Shown: positions 1-10,242 of the stretch, in pieces
Numbering within the stretch: position 1 is the first letter of the stretch
Layout of the letters: each line of letters starts with the position of its first letter
NCBI GenBank assembly: GCA_023512835.1
Contig: CM042085.1
Location: 48,284,189-48,348,188, forward strand
DNA: 64,000 nt
Direction of reading: 5' to 3'
Source of the DNA: Taxillus chinensis
Lineage: Eukaryota; Streptophyta; Magnoliopsida; Santalales; Loranthaceae
Notes under the pieces: generated by a model
Databases searched by the model: none
What the model was told of the DNA's origin: nothing
The model's input: only the letters and a program-made list of their open reading frames with translations
Program-made: the position numbers and the translations under genes

Positions 1-351
1 CTTGAAATCAAAAGTCTCGGCATTGGGTTCCCATTTCATAAATAAGATAATCTGATTTTTGGGGATTTTTCTGAGATGTCTAGTCCCACTTTCCAAAAAT
101 TCACCACTACGAACTTTTGGGTTTTTCCGAGATTTTACACTAAATCCCAATTTTCACATTTTGAAAGAGTGGGAATTAATTTTTCTAGTATTTTTCTTTG
201 AATCCAAATGAGGGGTATTTCGTTATTTACATTGTAACTTAATACTTAGGTATAATGGTTTACAATGTAAATGTCCAGTGCAGTGCAGTTTTGCACTACT
301 GCGGAACACTGCTGCGGATACACTGCTGCGGAGCGAAGCTACGGATCACTG

Positions 352-475
352 CTGCTGATCCGGACTACTGATCCGAACTAACTACTCCGGACTACTGATC
401 CGGACTAACTAATCCGGACTACTAATCCGGACTACTGCTCCGGACTAACTGCTCTGGACTACTGATCCGGACTAA
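352..475. repeat. Tandem repeat of a roughly 17-bp GATCCGGACTAA-type unit
   Basis: The motif CTACTGATCCGGACTAA recurs with point changes about seven times in a row. The core GATCCGGACTAA also occurs in the Ogre-3 LTR array (near 28393), and related CGGAGTAAGG motifs fill the copia LTRs. Confidence 0.75.
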
Positions 476-477
476 CG

Positions 478-583
478 AAGCTGCTGACTCCATAGTTGCT
501 GACTCCACAGCTGTTGACTACGAAGCTGTTGACTCCATAGCTGCTGACTCCATAGCTGCTGACTATAAAGCTGCTGACTACGA
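478..583. repeat. Tandem repeat of a roughly 18-bp AGCTGCTGACTCCAT-type unit
   Basis: Six imperfect copies follow directly after the previous array. Read on the minus strand they give a serine/valine-rich frame that I regard as meaningless. Confidence 0.7.
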
Positions 584-1370
584 ACTTCGACCTTACAATT
601 CGCCCAGGGTATTGTTCATCATCGTTTTTGGCCTGGTTTTCGTCTGGAATCAACCCAGCAACCCCCCAGGCACTCACAAACACGCGTTTTACTAAACAGA
701 GTACCAAATTACGTACCCAAACTGATATAAATCAGTTCTTAACCACAAATTTTATGCTAAATCATCAGATCTAACCCCAAAATTGGGTTTCCCCCAAAAC
801 TTAGGGTTCATGCTCAAATTCATAAATCATGATAAATTCACACATATTCCAAGACAGAATCGAGATAAGAGGTTCAAGGACACCTACCTTGAAAGATTAT
901 TTGCGATCCACGAGCTCCAATCGCCCCAAAATCGCCAAGTGAAGCTCTTCACCTTCTCTCTTTCTCTCTCTTGCTCAAACACGCACGCACCAAGCAAAAT
1001 TAAAGGGATAATGCAGTTTCTTAATTATTTATACTGCTGCCAATAATTGGCCTCCCAACAATAATTGATCTCCCGAACGCAATAATTGACCTCCTGAGGT
1101 CACGAACTCCAAATTGAGCCCAATTACTATCAAAACGCTCGAAATGACAAGCACCACACTAAACAGATATTATTACACCCAAAAGACCGCTCAAACGCAA
1201 AGTCAACCAATAAACCCCGACAAGTCAACAATCGGGTCAAATGGGGCCTCGACTCGGAATCGGGCCCAAGTACAGTGAAAACGCTCACATCAACGACTAC
1301 ACTACCGTCTAGATAGTTGCATTCCCATAGAATGGCTATCTCTCAAAACTACCCAAATACGAATTTTTAT

Positions 1371-2216
1371 AGTACTCAAACTCAACTCAGTGCCCAAAGC
1401 CTCCTGCAAACCCTTCCAAAACCGGGAAGTAAAATGTGCATCTCGATCTGATACAATAGATATAGGCACGCCATGCAATCTCACAATCTTATCAATATAA
1501 AGCTGGCTAAGGCCACTCATACGCCCTTTCTCATTGATTGCCAAGAAATGTGCCGACTTGGTCAAACGGTCCACAATGACCCAAATCATATTCTTCCCTC
1601 CCAAAGTGGGAGGAAGTCTAGTCACAAAATCCATTGTGATATGGTCCCACTTCCATTGCACCATAGGCAATGGGTGCAACATCCCTGCTGGCTGTTGGTG
1701 CTCAGCCTTCACTTGCTGACAAGTAAGGCAACACGAGACAAACTCTACCACACTCCTCTTCATCCCCGGCCACCAAAAATGCTGATGAAGGGAATGGTAC
1801 ATCTTGGTGCCACCCGGATGCACCGCTAACCTCGAAGCATGAAATGCCCTCATCATTTCCTCCCGAAGAGAAGAAATGATAAACAACCTCCCTCAAAACC
1901 TCAACTCACGCTTCTCTCCCAAAGTCCACTCGTTCGCGAGCTCTTTGACCTCAATCCTAGCACAAAGCTTGTTATACTCCTCATCTCCTTGTTGTCCCTC
2001 CTGGACATGAAGATACAGCTCAGGCACAGCCACAATGGGACTCAAAATAGCTCTATCATCACACTCAGATAGCTGTAATGAAGCTACTTGCTCCATCATC
2101 CTCCACTCTCTCAAGGCAACCTCAGTTTGACCTTTCCTACTCAAGGCATCAGCCACTAGATTCCCCTTTCCAGGAGTATAAGTCAAGGTGAAATCAAACT
2201 GTTGAAGGTACTCCAT
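1371..2216 (-). pseudogene. Gypsy RNase H tail and truncated integrase
   Basis: The frame resumes with DFTLTYTPGKGNLVADALSRKG, the end of gypsy RNase H. After a stop near 1890 comes the zinc-binding HHCC region of integrase ([22 protein letters not shown]) and then the catalytic core with its first two aspartates ([11 protein letters not shown] and [14 protein letters not shown]). The coding match stops after ELSLST at about 1371, so the third catalytic residue and any chromodomain are lost to a break. Confidence 0.85.
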
Positions 2217-2246
2217 CCATCTCCTCTGTCGCAGATTCAGATCCCT

Positions 2247-3379
2247 CTAAGTAAACACATACTGAAGACTCTTATGATCAGAATACACCACAAACCTCTC
2301 TCCCAATAGGTAGTGCTGCCAACTCTTCAACGCAAAGATAACAACTGCCAACTCCAAGTCATGTGTCGGGTAGTTCTGCTCATGAGGCTTCAACTGCCTC
2401 GAACCATAGGCTATAACTTGCCTCTCTTGCATCAAGACACAGCCCAAACCCACTCCAGATGCATCACAATACACCTCATATGAAAGTCCCTCCTGCGGAA
2501 AACTCAAAACTGGTGTTGTGGTCAAACAAGCCTTCAATTTCTTGAAGGCCTGCTGACACGCCTCAGTCCACTCAAACTTTGCTCCTTTCCTCGTCAAACC
2601 TGTCATAGGGGCTACTAGACGAGAAAATCCTTCCATAAAACGCCGGTAATAACCCGCCAACCCCAAAAAGCTCCAGACCTCAAAAACATTGGTTGGCCTC
2701 CTCCAGGTTAATACTGCCTCCACCTTGCTTAGATCCACTCTAATCCCCTCTGCTGACACCACATGGCCAAGAAAGTGAACTTCCTGCATCCAGAAGCTAC
2801 ACTTCGAGAACTTGGCAAACAATCGATGCTCCCTCAAAACCTGCAATACCATAGCCAAGTACTCCTCATGCTCCTCTTGAGAACGTGAATAAACAAGAAT
2901 GTCATCCACGAACACCACCACGAATGAATCAAGGTAAGGGCCAAATACCTGATTCATCAAATACATGAACCCTGCCAGTGCATTAGTGAGCCCAAATGGC
3001 ATCACCAACCACTCATAGTGCCCATACCTACACCTGAAGGCTGTCTTGGGTACATCCTCTTTTCTCACTCTCAACTGATGATAGCTAGACCTCAAATCAA
3101 CCTTGGAGAACCACTGTGCTCCACTCAGTTGATCAAACAAGTTATCTATGCGGGGTAGAGGATACTTGTTCTTCACTGTCACCTGGTTTGATAATCAATG
3201 CACAACCTCAAAGAGCCATCTGCTTTGTTCGCGAACAACACGAGAGCACCCCACGGCGAGGTACTCGGCCTAATAAAACCCTGCTCCTCCAGCTCCAATA
3301 ATTGTTTCTGGAGCTCCCTCAACTCCGCCGGTCCCATACGATAAGCTATCTGTGAGATGGGTCCCACTCCCAGTAGCAA
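2247..3379 (-). pseudogene. Gypsy reverse transcriptase and RNase H (degenerate)
   Basis: Reverse transcriptase motifs follow in order: LCIDYQTR (damaged), [33 protein letters not shown], and the catalytic [10 protein letters not shown]. RNase H acidic motifs follow ([25 protein letters not shown]). A deletion of about a dozen bases near 3185 removes part of the first RT motif and shifts the frame. A TAG at 2247-2249 stands where the related element has a sense codon before the connection to integrase. The core enzyme residues are otherwise kept, so decay is moderate. Confidence 0.88.
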
Positions 3380-3510
3380 ATCTATGGTGAACTCCTCAGG
3401 AAAGACATCCTAGAACTGATCCACTACAGCTGGCCATACCCTCTTACCCGAACTCCGCTCCTCCCCAAACCCAGTGCTGCTAAACGGTGGGTGATAACAC
3501 CCCATAGCTC

Positions 3511-4030
3511 TTACGCTGGACCTACTCTACTCGCCTCATCACCCCATTCCCCACGCAAGGAACCCACCTCTCCCGAGGGCGTGGTAAATACTACCCTCCT
3601 CTTGTAACAATCAATCCTCACCTGAAAGGCTACTAACCAGTCCATCCCAAGAATAACGTCAAAGGCATCCATGGACATCACAAAAAGGTCGAACACAAGC
3701 ACTACGCTACCAATGGTCAGCTCACACCCACAACACTTCCTCTTCAACCATGTGGTGACACCTATGGGTGACCCCACAAGGAGAGGTCTATCAGTCTCAA
3801 CACACTCTAGCCCAATGCTCTCTACTAAAGACTCAGCAATCAAAGAACATGATGCACCAGTATCAAAAGGAACAGATATCATAGTGCTCGAGATAAGATG
3901 GACCTTGTCACCTCATCCGTCCATTCCCTGTCCACCTCTTTTGCGGACTTGGCCCACACAATGGCTCGTCCTCCTCCCGATGGCGGCACTGGCAACTCAT
4001 CCTCTGGAGCTGCCAAAGTAAGGGCAAATA
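3511..4030 (-). pseudogene. Gypsy aspartic protease (degenerate)
   Basis: The frame from about 4027 downward begins with the gag-protease linker (ALTLAAPEDELP) and reaches the catalytic triplet in VPFDTGASCSLIAESLV, the DTGAS form of a retropepsin active site. The later ILGMDWL motif of gypsy proteases is present too. The frame ends at a stop near 3511 and the link to RT runs through at least one frameshift, so a gag-pol polyprotein cannot be made. Confidence 0.8.
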
Positions 4031-4543
4031 TTTCTTGTGTGTATTTCATTGTACTTTAATTACACTACATTGCACATATCTACACAAAGCATTTTGTGGA
4101 GGAGATGTTGGGTTGGTCCAGGGAGATATAACCCCTACTGAGCTGTGGTTTGCTCACCCACCTGTAATGTCCTTTTATACAGGACCTAGCAGGTGTTAGG
4201 AGAATGTCACATCGTGGATGCATGAGTGTTGTTTTATTGTTCTCTTTGATATATTGTAATTGAGAAGACTGAGACTCTTGTATTTGCTTCAGATTGGTGT
4301 ATTTATTTGAAACACTGTGTTTTGGGGCTGGTGACCCTATTAAACATGTAATACAGTCTTATGATATGGATTGGTTTCCTTGTATGGTTTGTGCATGGCA
4401 TGCATGAGGTTGTAGCAGGTTTGGGGCAGCACCCTAGTGGGAGCCCTAATAGGTGACCATTCACCAACCCCTTGTCCTCCTGGGTGCGAGGCATGGGGCA
4501 TCACTAATCGGTTTCCCGGTGTTGGGAAATCCGGGGCGTGACA
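4031..4543 (+). repeat. 3' end of a chromovirus-type LTR
   Basis: The sequence ends in CCGGGGCGTGACA, the same terminus as the Tekay-1 LTR (minus strand, ending at 45716), with a similar run-up. No primer site follows. The next bases are already gag codons, so the leader and gag N-terminus are deleted. The left edge is the break with the minus-strand pol at 4030. Confidence 0.65.
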
Positions 4544-5197
4544 CTTATTGATAAGAGACCCAGTTGTAGCAAAGCAATGGTTGCGGCACGTGGAGCATGT
4601 GTTTTCTTTTCTTCTTCCACCAGAGGAAGAGAATGTTCGACTGGCAATCCGGCAGCTGGAGGGAGAAGCCTTAGAGTGGTGGTTGAGCTTAGCGGGTCGC
4701 CATGAGGTGGGGAACATGTTGTGGGATGATTTCCTACAGGTGTTCTATGACGAGTTCTTTCTGGAGTCAATTTGTGGCGCAAGAGGAGTGAGTTTGACAC
4801 CCTGACACAGAAAGTGCGGTCAGTAGCTGAGTACGAGTGGGAGTTCTGGAATCTGAGCTGGTTTGCTCCAGAGTCTGTCTCGAGGGAGGACCTAAAGGCC
4901 CACAAGTTCACAATGGGTCTTAGACTTGCCTTGAGGCAGAGGATGAAGGTGCTTAAGCCGAGGACTTATACAGAGGCAATGGATGCTGCGAGGATTTTGG
5001 AGCGAGGCCTGGATAAGGGAAGGCTAGAGCAAGGAGGCCAAGAGCGGTCAGGTGGGCAGAAGAGGCCCAGGGTGGAGTCTGGGGGAACCAGCCATGTGCA
5101 GAGCAAGGGCCAAGTAGTAAGGTCCTCGAGTAGACCCCATTTTGCTAGGAGTCAGGGGAGCAGCTTTCAGAGCTTCCCTAGTGGGTGTAGTTGTTGT
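4544..5197 (+). pseudogene. Chromovirus gag, first part (interrupted by Ogre-1)
   Basis: This is a capsid-type gag with the motifs WLRHVEHVFSFL, VRLAIRQLEGEALEWW, FYDEFF, EYEWEFWNLSWFAPE and LKAHKFTMGLRLALRQR, typical of the retrotransposon gag domain of plant chromoviruses. A frameshift lies near 4785 (FLESICGARGV continues one frame over as WRKRSEFDTL). The C-terminal basic stretch leads into a zinc knuckle whose first residues (CSCC) are the last codons before Ogre-1 interrupts. The remainder of the knuckle is at 21891 onward. Confidence 0.85.
5193..5197. repeat. Target-site duplication GTTGT, left copy (Ogre-1)
   Basis: GTTGT directly precedes the 5' LTR start TGTAGG and recurs at 21891-21895 directly after the 3' LTR end GATGACA. 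Joining the flanks after removing one copy restores the zinc-knuckle reading frame. Confidence 0.95.
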
Positions 5198-5774
5198 TGT
5201 AGGACCCCATTTTGTCCGGGTTGGACATACTAACCCCATTCGATATACCTTTCTGCCCATGCCATATGCCTTGTTGAACAGGTCCACAATGATCCCATAC
5301 TTCCAAGGAATGGTCTACCCCAATCTGCACGAGATGGATACAATTGACACGGATGGGGGAGTTCAAAATTAATGACTTCTTCTACAAGTCCTTGAAGCGC
5401 CCCAAGACCAACACCAGGTGATGGAGGATGAAAATTGGAGACCAACGCACTTGACCGAGCTTAAATCGGACTTAAAACGAAGAAGTTATGAACAAAACAA
5501 CTTTCATTGGAAAAAGTCAAACTTGCCAAAAGACGGTCAATGCCCCTGGTCAAACTGCCCGCAAAAGCGATCATGCGAAACTTTTCAAAATGTCTATGTA
5601 GGCGAATACAGGTCTTCCCAAACAGTCCCTAAAAGGTCATCCATTTTTTTGCATTATGGGTAAGGGTAAAAAGGTAATTAAAAGTTTAAAAAAAAAACTT
5701 CGGGGTTGACCGTTGACCGTTGACCGTCAACCTGCCGACACTTCGACCCATTGACCTTCGGAGCCTTGAGGCCC

Positions 5775-5893
5775 CGTAGCCGAAGCCTCGAAGCCTCGAA
5801 GCCCCAAAGCCGAAGCCTCGAAGCCTCGAAGCCTCGAAGCCTTGAAGCCTCGAAGCCCCGAAGCCTCGAAGACTCGGAGCCTCGAAGCCCCGC
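5775..5893. repeat. LTR minisatellite, 9-bp CGAAGCCTC unit
   Basis: About twelve head-to-tail copies with small variants. The same array, of different length, is in the 3' LTR (19545-19660) and, reverse-oriented, in the Ogre-2 and solo LTRs (near 32030-32075, 40740-40870, 57520-57575). Confidence 0.85.
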
Positions 5894-7907
5894 TGCCGAC
5901 ACTCCAACCATTTGGCCCTTTGACCGTTGTGCTTCGAAGCCTCGCTGCCGACACTTCGACTCGCGACTTACGACGCCCGCGACCTACGACGCCGACTTAC
6001 GACACCTTTGACCCGCGGCACCCGTACGTCTTCCATCGTTGACCGAAGCTTCGACCCTGCCGACACTTCGACCTGCCGACGCTCCGACCTGCCGACACTT
6101 CGAACCTCTAACCCCTTTTCTGCCTTCGCTGATTTTTCTCGTTGACTTCCTCGCTGGCTTATTTTTCTTGCTGGCTTCACGAGACCCATCTTCTGCGTTG
6201 GCCATCAGACAAGGAATCATTTCTCAACAACCCTGTCAGTCACATGTGCTGCTAAAATACAAATTCAAAGGCAATCACGAGCTCCTCTTTTTTGGCATAA
6301 GCTGTCCACCTGACCAAGTACTGATCTGCAAATAATAATGCACTCGACAAAACATTTATTGCAACAATTAATGAGTCCAGCCAAAAATTTTCTGCAGCCC
6401 TTTAAGATACAGTCTTCAGTTCCTGCGCAAAGGGGAGAGAGCCATCATCATAAGGGAAGGAGGATTCGTCCAAAGCGAGCCATCATCGTTAAAAAGGAGA
6501 GAGCCATCATCGTGGAGGGATATACAAACAGAGGGCGACACTTCGTTAAAAAAAAAGAGGAAGAGGGAACCCTCCATCATTCCAGTGCGGAAAAAGAGAG
6601 AAAAAAAAAAGAGAGAGATCATTGAAAAAAAGAAGAGAGAGATCATTAAAGAAGAAAGAAAGGAGAGAAACGCCCCAGCCTCATCATCAAAAAAAAAAAA
6701 CGCCCCAGCCTCATCATCAAAAAAACGCCCCAGCTTCCTCCTTGCAAACCCAGACAAAGAAAAAACACAGAATCCTAGAATCATCATCATAAGAGATCAC
6801 TCATCCACTCCTTGCCAACTCCAACTTCAGCCCTCTCTTTCTCTTACACCCACTCCAGCCCTCCTATCTCCAAATACCAGGGAAGTCTCTTCATAAGTCC
6901 CACTGTCAGATCTATCGGTTCTGAGTCGAGCAAGTGACTATCAGCGCCGGCGGGAGCTCAAGCAGAAGATTGGCGTTGCAAAGCTTCAAAGTCGGTTCAG
7001 CCCTTATCTTTTCACTACTTTTTCAGCTTATTTGTATCTATATTTGGTGTAATTGTTTTTTTTGCTAGTTTTCGTTTTGGGCTTATCTATATTTGATGTA
7101 ATTACTTTTCAGCCTTTTTCATTGTATTTTCCTGTATTTCTTCCTATGTGTATGTTGTAATATGTAAAGTATAGTAAAAAAAAAAACTAAAAAGGGAAGA
7201 AAGAAAGAAAATAAAAAAGGAGAGAGCAAAGGGAGAAGATGAAAAACAAGAAAAGAAAAAAAGAGTGATTTTATTTTTTTTCTTTCGTGGATGTCACACT
7301 CACACACTCCACATCTATTTTGATATATATGTATTTTCAATTGTTAATGAAACGCATAGATTTAGGTTCGAAGCTTTAAAAAAAAAACAAAACAAAAAAA
7401 CAAAACACACAAAAAAAGGAATAACAAAATGTTTTCCACAAAAATGTTTTCCAAAACGTTTTCAATAAATAATGTTCAAAATGTTTTCACAAAAACATCT
7501 CCTAAAAAAAGCCAACAAAAAAAAAACAAAACGTTTTGCTATAAAATGTTTTCCAAATCTCTTCAACAGTATGTTTTGAAAATGTTTTAATAAAATGTTT
7601 TCCAAAATGTCTTCCAACCAAAAAAAAAAACAAAAAAATAATAAAACAAACACAAAAAAAAAAGTATGTTCTAACCCAAACCAAAAAAAAAAACCTTTTT
7701 TAGGACTTCAATTTCCAAAAGTAAAACAAAAAAAAGGGGCCAAAACCAATCCCTAGGATCTCATTCTCCACTTCACACAAAAACCCAAATCTTTTAGGAT
7801 TCCTTTTAGCAATTTAGGGAAAATCAATTTTAACCATAACTTTGACAAATAACTTAGTCAAATAAAAATCATAGACCTCTTAGGAAATTTAACCCAGTCA
7901 TAGCAGT

Positions 7908-7918
7908 ATAAATAAAAA
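7908..7918 (+). promoter_or_regulatory. Candidate TATA box in Ogre-1 LTR
   Basis: TATAAATAAAA lies about 235 bp from the LTR end and is identical in the 3' LTR near 21644-21654. It is a plausible core promoter, but in the Ogre-2 LTR the site reads differently, so the call is tentative. Confidence 0.35.
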
Positions 7919-8049
7919 CCTCCTCCTCCTAAATTAGATACCGAAAGGGTGCTGTAGGGGTGCTAATCCTTCCCTACACGTAACCAACTACCGAATCCAT
8001 CTCTGATAACGCAAACCACACACTTGAGACTACTCAAAGTAGAGGGTAT

Positions 8050-8074
8050 CCAACTGTACCCCAAAAACAGTTGG
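8050..8074 (+). other. Conserved hairpin near LTR end (CCAACTG / CAGTTGG)
   Basis: A 7-bp stem closes an 11-base loop TACCCCAAAAA, followed at once by TGGCGACTCT. The same structure occurs at 21787-21811, 58171-58195 and, reverse-oriented, at 55547-55571 and in the other Ogre-type LTRs here. Confidence 0.6.
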
Positions 8075-8155
8075 TGGCGACTCTAAAATTTCTCACCATT
8101 GGTTTAGTTTGAAGCTCAACCCAAAAGGGCGCGGACGAAAACCAGTGATGACAGC

Positions 8156-8173
8156 TGGCGACTCTGCTGGGGA
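8156..8173 (+). promoter_or_regulatory. Ogre-1 primer binding site
   Basis: TGGCGACTCTGCTGGGGA begins two bases after the LTR and starts with the TGG that pairs with the CCA end of a tRNA. Ogre elements are reported to use tRNA-Arg; I could not compare with a tRNA sequence here. Ogre-2 has the identical site at 55448-55465. Confidence 0.8.
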
Positions 8174-8769
8174 AAAGTGAACACTTTAGAGAGTTAGGTC
8201 TAGAACTAAGGATTAGGAGGTTATTTTAATTATACTGTTGTATATATTTAACTGTTGTGCTAAATTATTTGATTGTTGCTCATATTTACTATGATTTATT
8301 TATATGCTTTAACTACCATGATAGTTGTGATTTACTGTTTTCCATACTTGTTGTATACATGCATAACCCTATACCCGGGTTTAGCACAATTTAGGTTAGC
8401 GAGGTTCAGTATGGTCCCCAACGCGTTGATCATTATCCGCAATAGGGCCTCGGACTCCTCACTCAAGCTTGAGGTTCTTTTAAGGCACGTCCTTTTAAGA
8501 TCCCCCTCCGGTAAATCCCATGGTGTACGGAGCCCTCTATTGAGGAAGTTTGGGAACCAACGAATAAGATAGGGGTAGCAATAAAAGCCCATCAGGGGTA
8601 TTGTCCCACATTTTGTTTGCTCATTCCATGCCATGCTAACCTTTGTTTTGTAGGGTAGTCCTTAAGTCATCCCCTGCACATTTAACTGTTTTTTTTTTTA
8701 CAATTGGTTTATTCTTTATCCTGTCTACCTGCCTTGATATATATTAACTTGTCATCCTAACCTGTCATC
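8174..8769 (+). other. Ogre-1 leader upstream of ORF1
   Basis: No coding motif is seen. The stretch is collinear with the Ogre-2 leader (54805-55447, opposite strand). The sequence just before the conserved ATG at 8803 (TCATATAG) could serve as a splice acceptor, so part of this leader may be removed as an intron. That is inference only. Confidence 0.5.
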
Positions 8770-10242
8770 ATGCATAACATGACATTCATCATTCATATAG
8801 GCATGGCAACTTTCAGTCATCTCCTAAAAGGCCTTCAGGACAAGGAGACTGTCACAGTGGTGGCCCAAGCATCGGGAGACATTCAACTTCGCCTTGGAGA
8901 TTTCCCGCCAGGAGAGGCCTACAAGGCAGAACATGTTGTCATAGAAGATCAGCTGGACTACACTAAGGAGGTACAGACAATATGGAAGCAGTGGTCAGAC
9001 AAAAGGAAAAGCATATACATACAACAGTTTGGGGATTTGCTCCATGTGACCGAGCTACTAGCCGATACGGATATGCTTGGGGCAACCATTTATTTCTGGG
9101 AACCTCAACGGCGGTGCTTCGACTTCAACAGCCTAGATCTTGTTCCCACAATAGAAGAATACAGAAGATTACTGGATATCCCCGTGGAAAATAAAATGAA
9201 GATCTATCTACCAGAGCCCAGAAGGTCATGCCGAAGGGCCTTTGCTGAGATTATAGGAAAGCCAGTATGGGACTCACCGGCAGTCACAACTTACGGTGGG
9301 CGCGAATATCTTCCATGGGCAACAATCAAAGAAATAATACAAACTGCAACGGAAGCAGAGGCACACAAATTGCTTACACTAGCTATATATGGGCTAGTCA
9401 TTTTCCCAAGGATACCGGCTCACATTGATGGGGCAATTGTAGATTTGGTCCAGCAGGTGCTCAAAGGATGTGACCCTACTCCTGCTATCTTGGCTGAAAC
9501 CATCCGATCTCTTACTTACCTAAGGAGTAAAGGCTCGGGACAGTTCATGGGGTGCTTACCTCTCCTATGTACTTGGTTGCAAGGTCATTTCCCCTGTAGT
9601 GTTCATTGTTTCCCGGCTGTTTATCAAGTACCAGCCACAACACTACTAGATATTCTGCTCAGCAAATGGAGCCTACCAAAAGACTTTGAAAGCTGGAAAA
9701 AGAAGTTAAGGAACCTCACAGAAGCTGACATTACCTGGACTGCTCCTTGGATGCCGGTGGTCTCCATGACATATAGCTGCGGGGACTATAATTGGGTTCC
9801 ACTTTTAGGTCCCTGGGGAGGAACTGCATATGCACCATTACAGGTGGGAAGACAAGTGGGGCATCATCAAATTATTCCCGTCCTCTTTGGCATGGAAGAG
9901 TGTGACTTCACCTACAGCAGAACCATGCTCGCAGAAGAAGGCAAGAAGATGTATCAAGCATGGTCCACACCACACAAGATCCAACCTAACAGTTCAGAAC
10001 CTGGTGTTTACCCAGCATACATATCTTGGAGGGCACAACACAAGCCACAGCTAACTTCAGATATGAAGGCTATCCTCCAGGAGAATCACACTTTAAGGCA
10101 GCAGATCCAGAGGCTAGAAGCATCTCTAGAAGGAACTCTTCAAAGGCTGCAGCTGAGGGAAAAACAGATCGCGACCATAATGAAGCAGCGGGAGGAAGCA
10201 GGTGAACGACCACCCCAGAGAAAGAGGCGTCGTGCTCCTTAG
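8770..10242 (+). CDS. Ogre ORF1 protein (extra ORF upstream of gag)
   Basis: An uninterrupted frame of 490 codons. The better start is probably the ATG at 8803 (MATFSHLLKGLQ), which is kept in Ogre-2. The body has the signature FGDLLHVTELLADTDMLGATIYFWEP followed by LVPTIEEYRRLLDIP, which I associate with the plant domain family DUF7745, found in Ogre ORF1 proteins. Its biochemical role is not known. Residues about 420-480 are a heptad-rich coiled coil (ENHTLRQQIQRLEASLEG), and the end is strongly basic (PPQRKRRRAP), resembling a nuclear localisation signal. This is the only intact gene of Ogre-1; its counterpart in Ogre-2 (44290-45707 minus) is broken. Confidence 0.85.
   Translation: MHNMTFIIHIGMATFSHLLKGLQDKETVTVVAQASGDIQLRLGDFPPGEAYKAEHVVIEDQLDYTKEVQTIWKQWSDKRKSIYIQQFGDLLHVTELLADTDMLGATIYFWEPQRRCFDFNSLDLVPTIEEYRRLLDIPVENKMKIYLPEPRRSCRRAFAEIIGKPVWDSPAVTTYGGREYLPWATIKEIIQTATEAEAHKLLTLAIYGLVIFPRIPAHIDGAIVDLVQQVLKGCDPTPAILAETIRSLTYLRSKGSGQFMGCLPLLCTWLQGHFPCSVHCFPAVYQVPATTLLDILLSKWSLPKDFESWKKKLRNLTEADITWTAPWMPVVSMTYSCGDYNWVPLLGPWGGTAYAPLQVGRQVGHHQIIPVLFGMEECDFTYSRTMLAEEGKKMYQAWSTPHKIQPNSSEPGVYPAYISWRAQHKPQLTSDMKAILQENHTLRQQIQRLEASLEGTLQRLQLREKQIATIMKQREEAGERPPQRKRRRAP

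Larger units (their letters stand above)
1..1370. other. Unassigned repeat-rich sequence, possibly LTR-like
   Basis: I recognise no gene here. The stretch holds two short tandem arrays (352-475 and 478-583), a CT-rich tract near 951-972 and a TATA-like sequence on the minus strand near 1025-1037. It abuts the broken integrase of the minus-strand gypsy pol at about 1370, so it could be LTR or leader of another minus-strand element. I could not find both ends of an LTR. Short open frames in it (for example 459-707 minus) are low-complexity products of the repeats. The part around 1106-1140 weakly resembles sequence near 63470-63510. Confidence 0.4.
1371..4030 (-). mobile_element. Ty3/gypsy chromovirus (Tekay-like) pol fragment
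   Basis: Protease, RT, RNase H and the first half of integrase lie in the usual gypsy order when read from 4030 down to 1371. The wording of the domains is close to that of the Tekay-1 element at 45716-54799. The fragment ends inside the integrase core at 1371, and at 4030 it meets an LTR end of the opposite orientation. The gag half expected beyond 4030 is absent on this strand. A similar gag lies on the plus strand right next to it, and the two share a 53-bp overlap (3978-4030 and 22227-22279). Confidence 0.85.
5198..8153 (+). repeat. Ogre-1 5' LTR (2956 bp)
   Basis: Starts TGTAGGACCCC and ends AGTGATGACA, and is repeated at 18980-21890. It contains a GAAGCCTC minisatellite (5775-5893), GAGAGCCATCATC direct repeats (6435-6515), long A-rich runs (7160-7720), a TATA-like sequence (7908-7918) and a conserved hairpin (8050-8074). 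Open frames within it come from the minisatellite and purine runs. Confidence 0.95.

Noticed and set aside
459..707. 82-codon minus-strand frame rich in Ser and Val
   Set aside because: Overlaps the 478-583 tandem repeat and has no recognisable domain.
783..1046. 87-codon plus-strand frame
   Set aside because: No domain, spans a CT-rich tract, and context is repeat sequence.
5678..5911. Open frames with repeated Gly-Phe-Glu-Ala-Ser and Arg-Leu-Arg in the Ogre-1 LTR (also 19411-19720)
   Set aside because: They are translations of the CGAAGCCTC minisatellite in several frames; no family match or start context.
6585..6896. Lys/Glu-rich frame in the Ogre-1 LTR
   Set aside because: Produced by purine runs; the 3' LTR copy does not keep the frame.
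8156..8173. tRNA-like match as a tRNA gene
   Set aside because: It is the 18-base primer binding site only; no cloverleaf around it.
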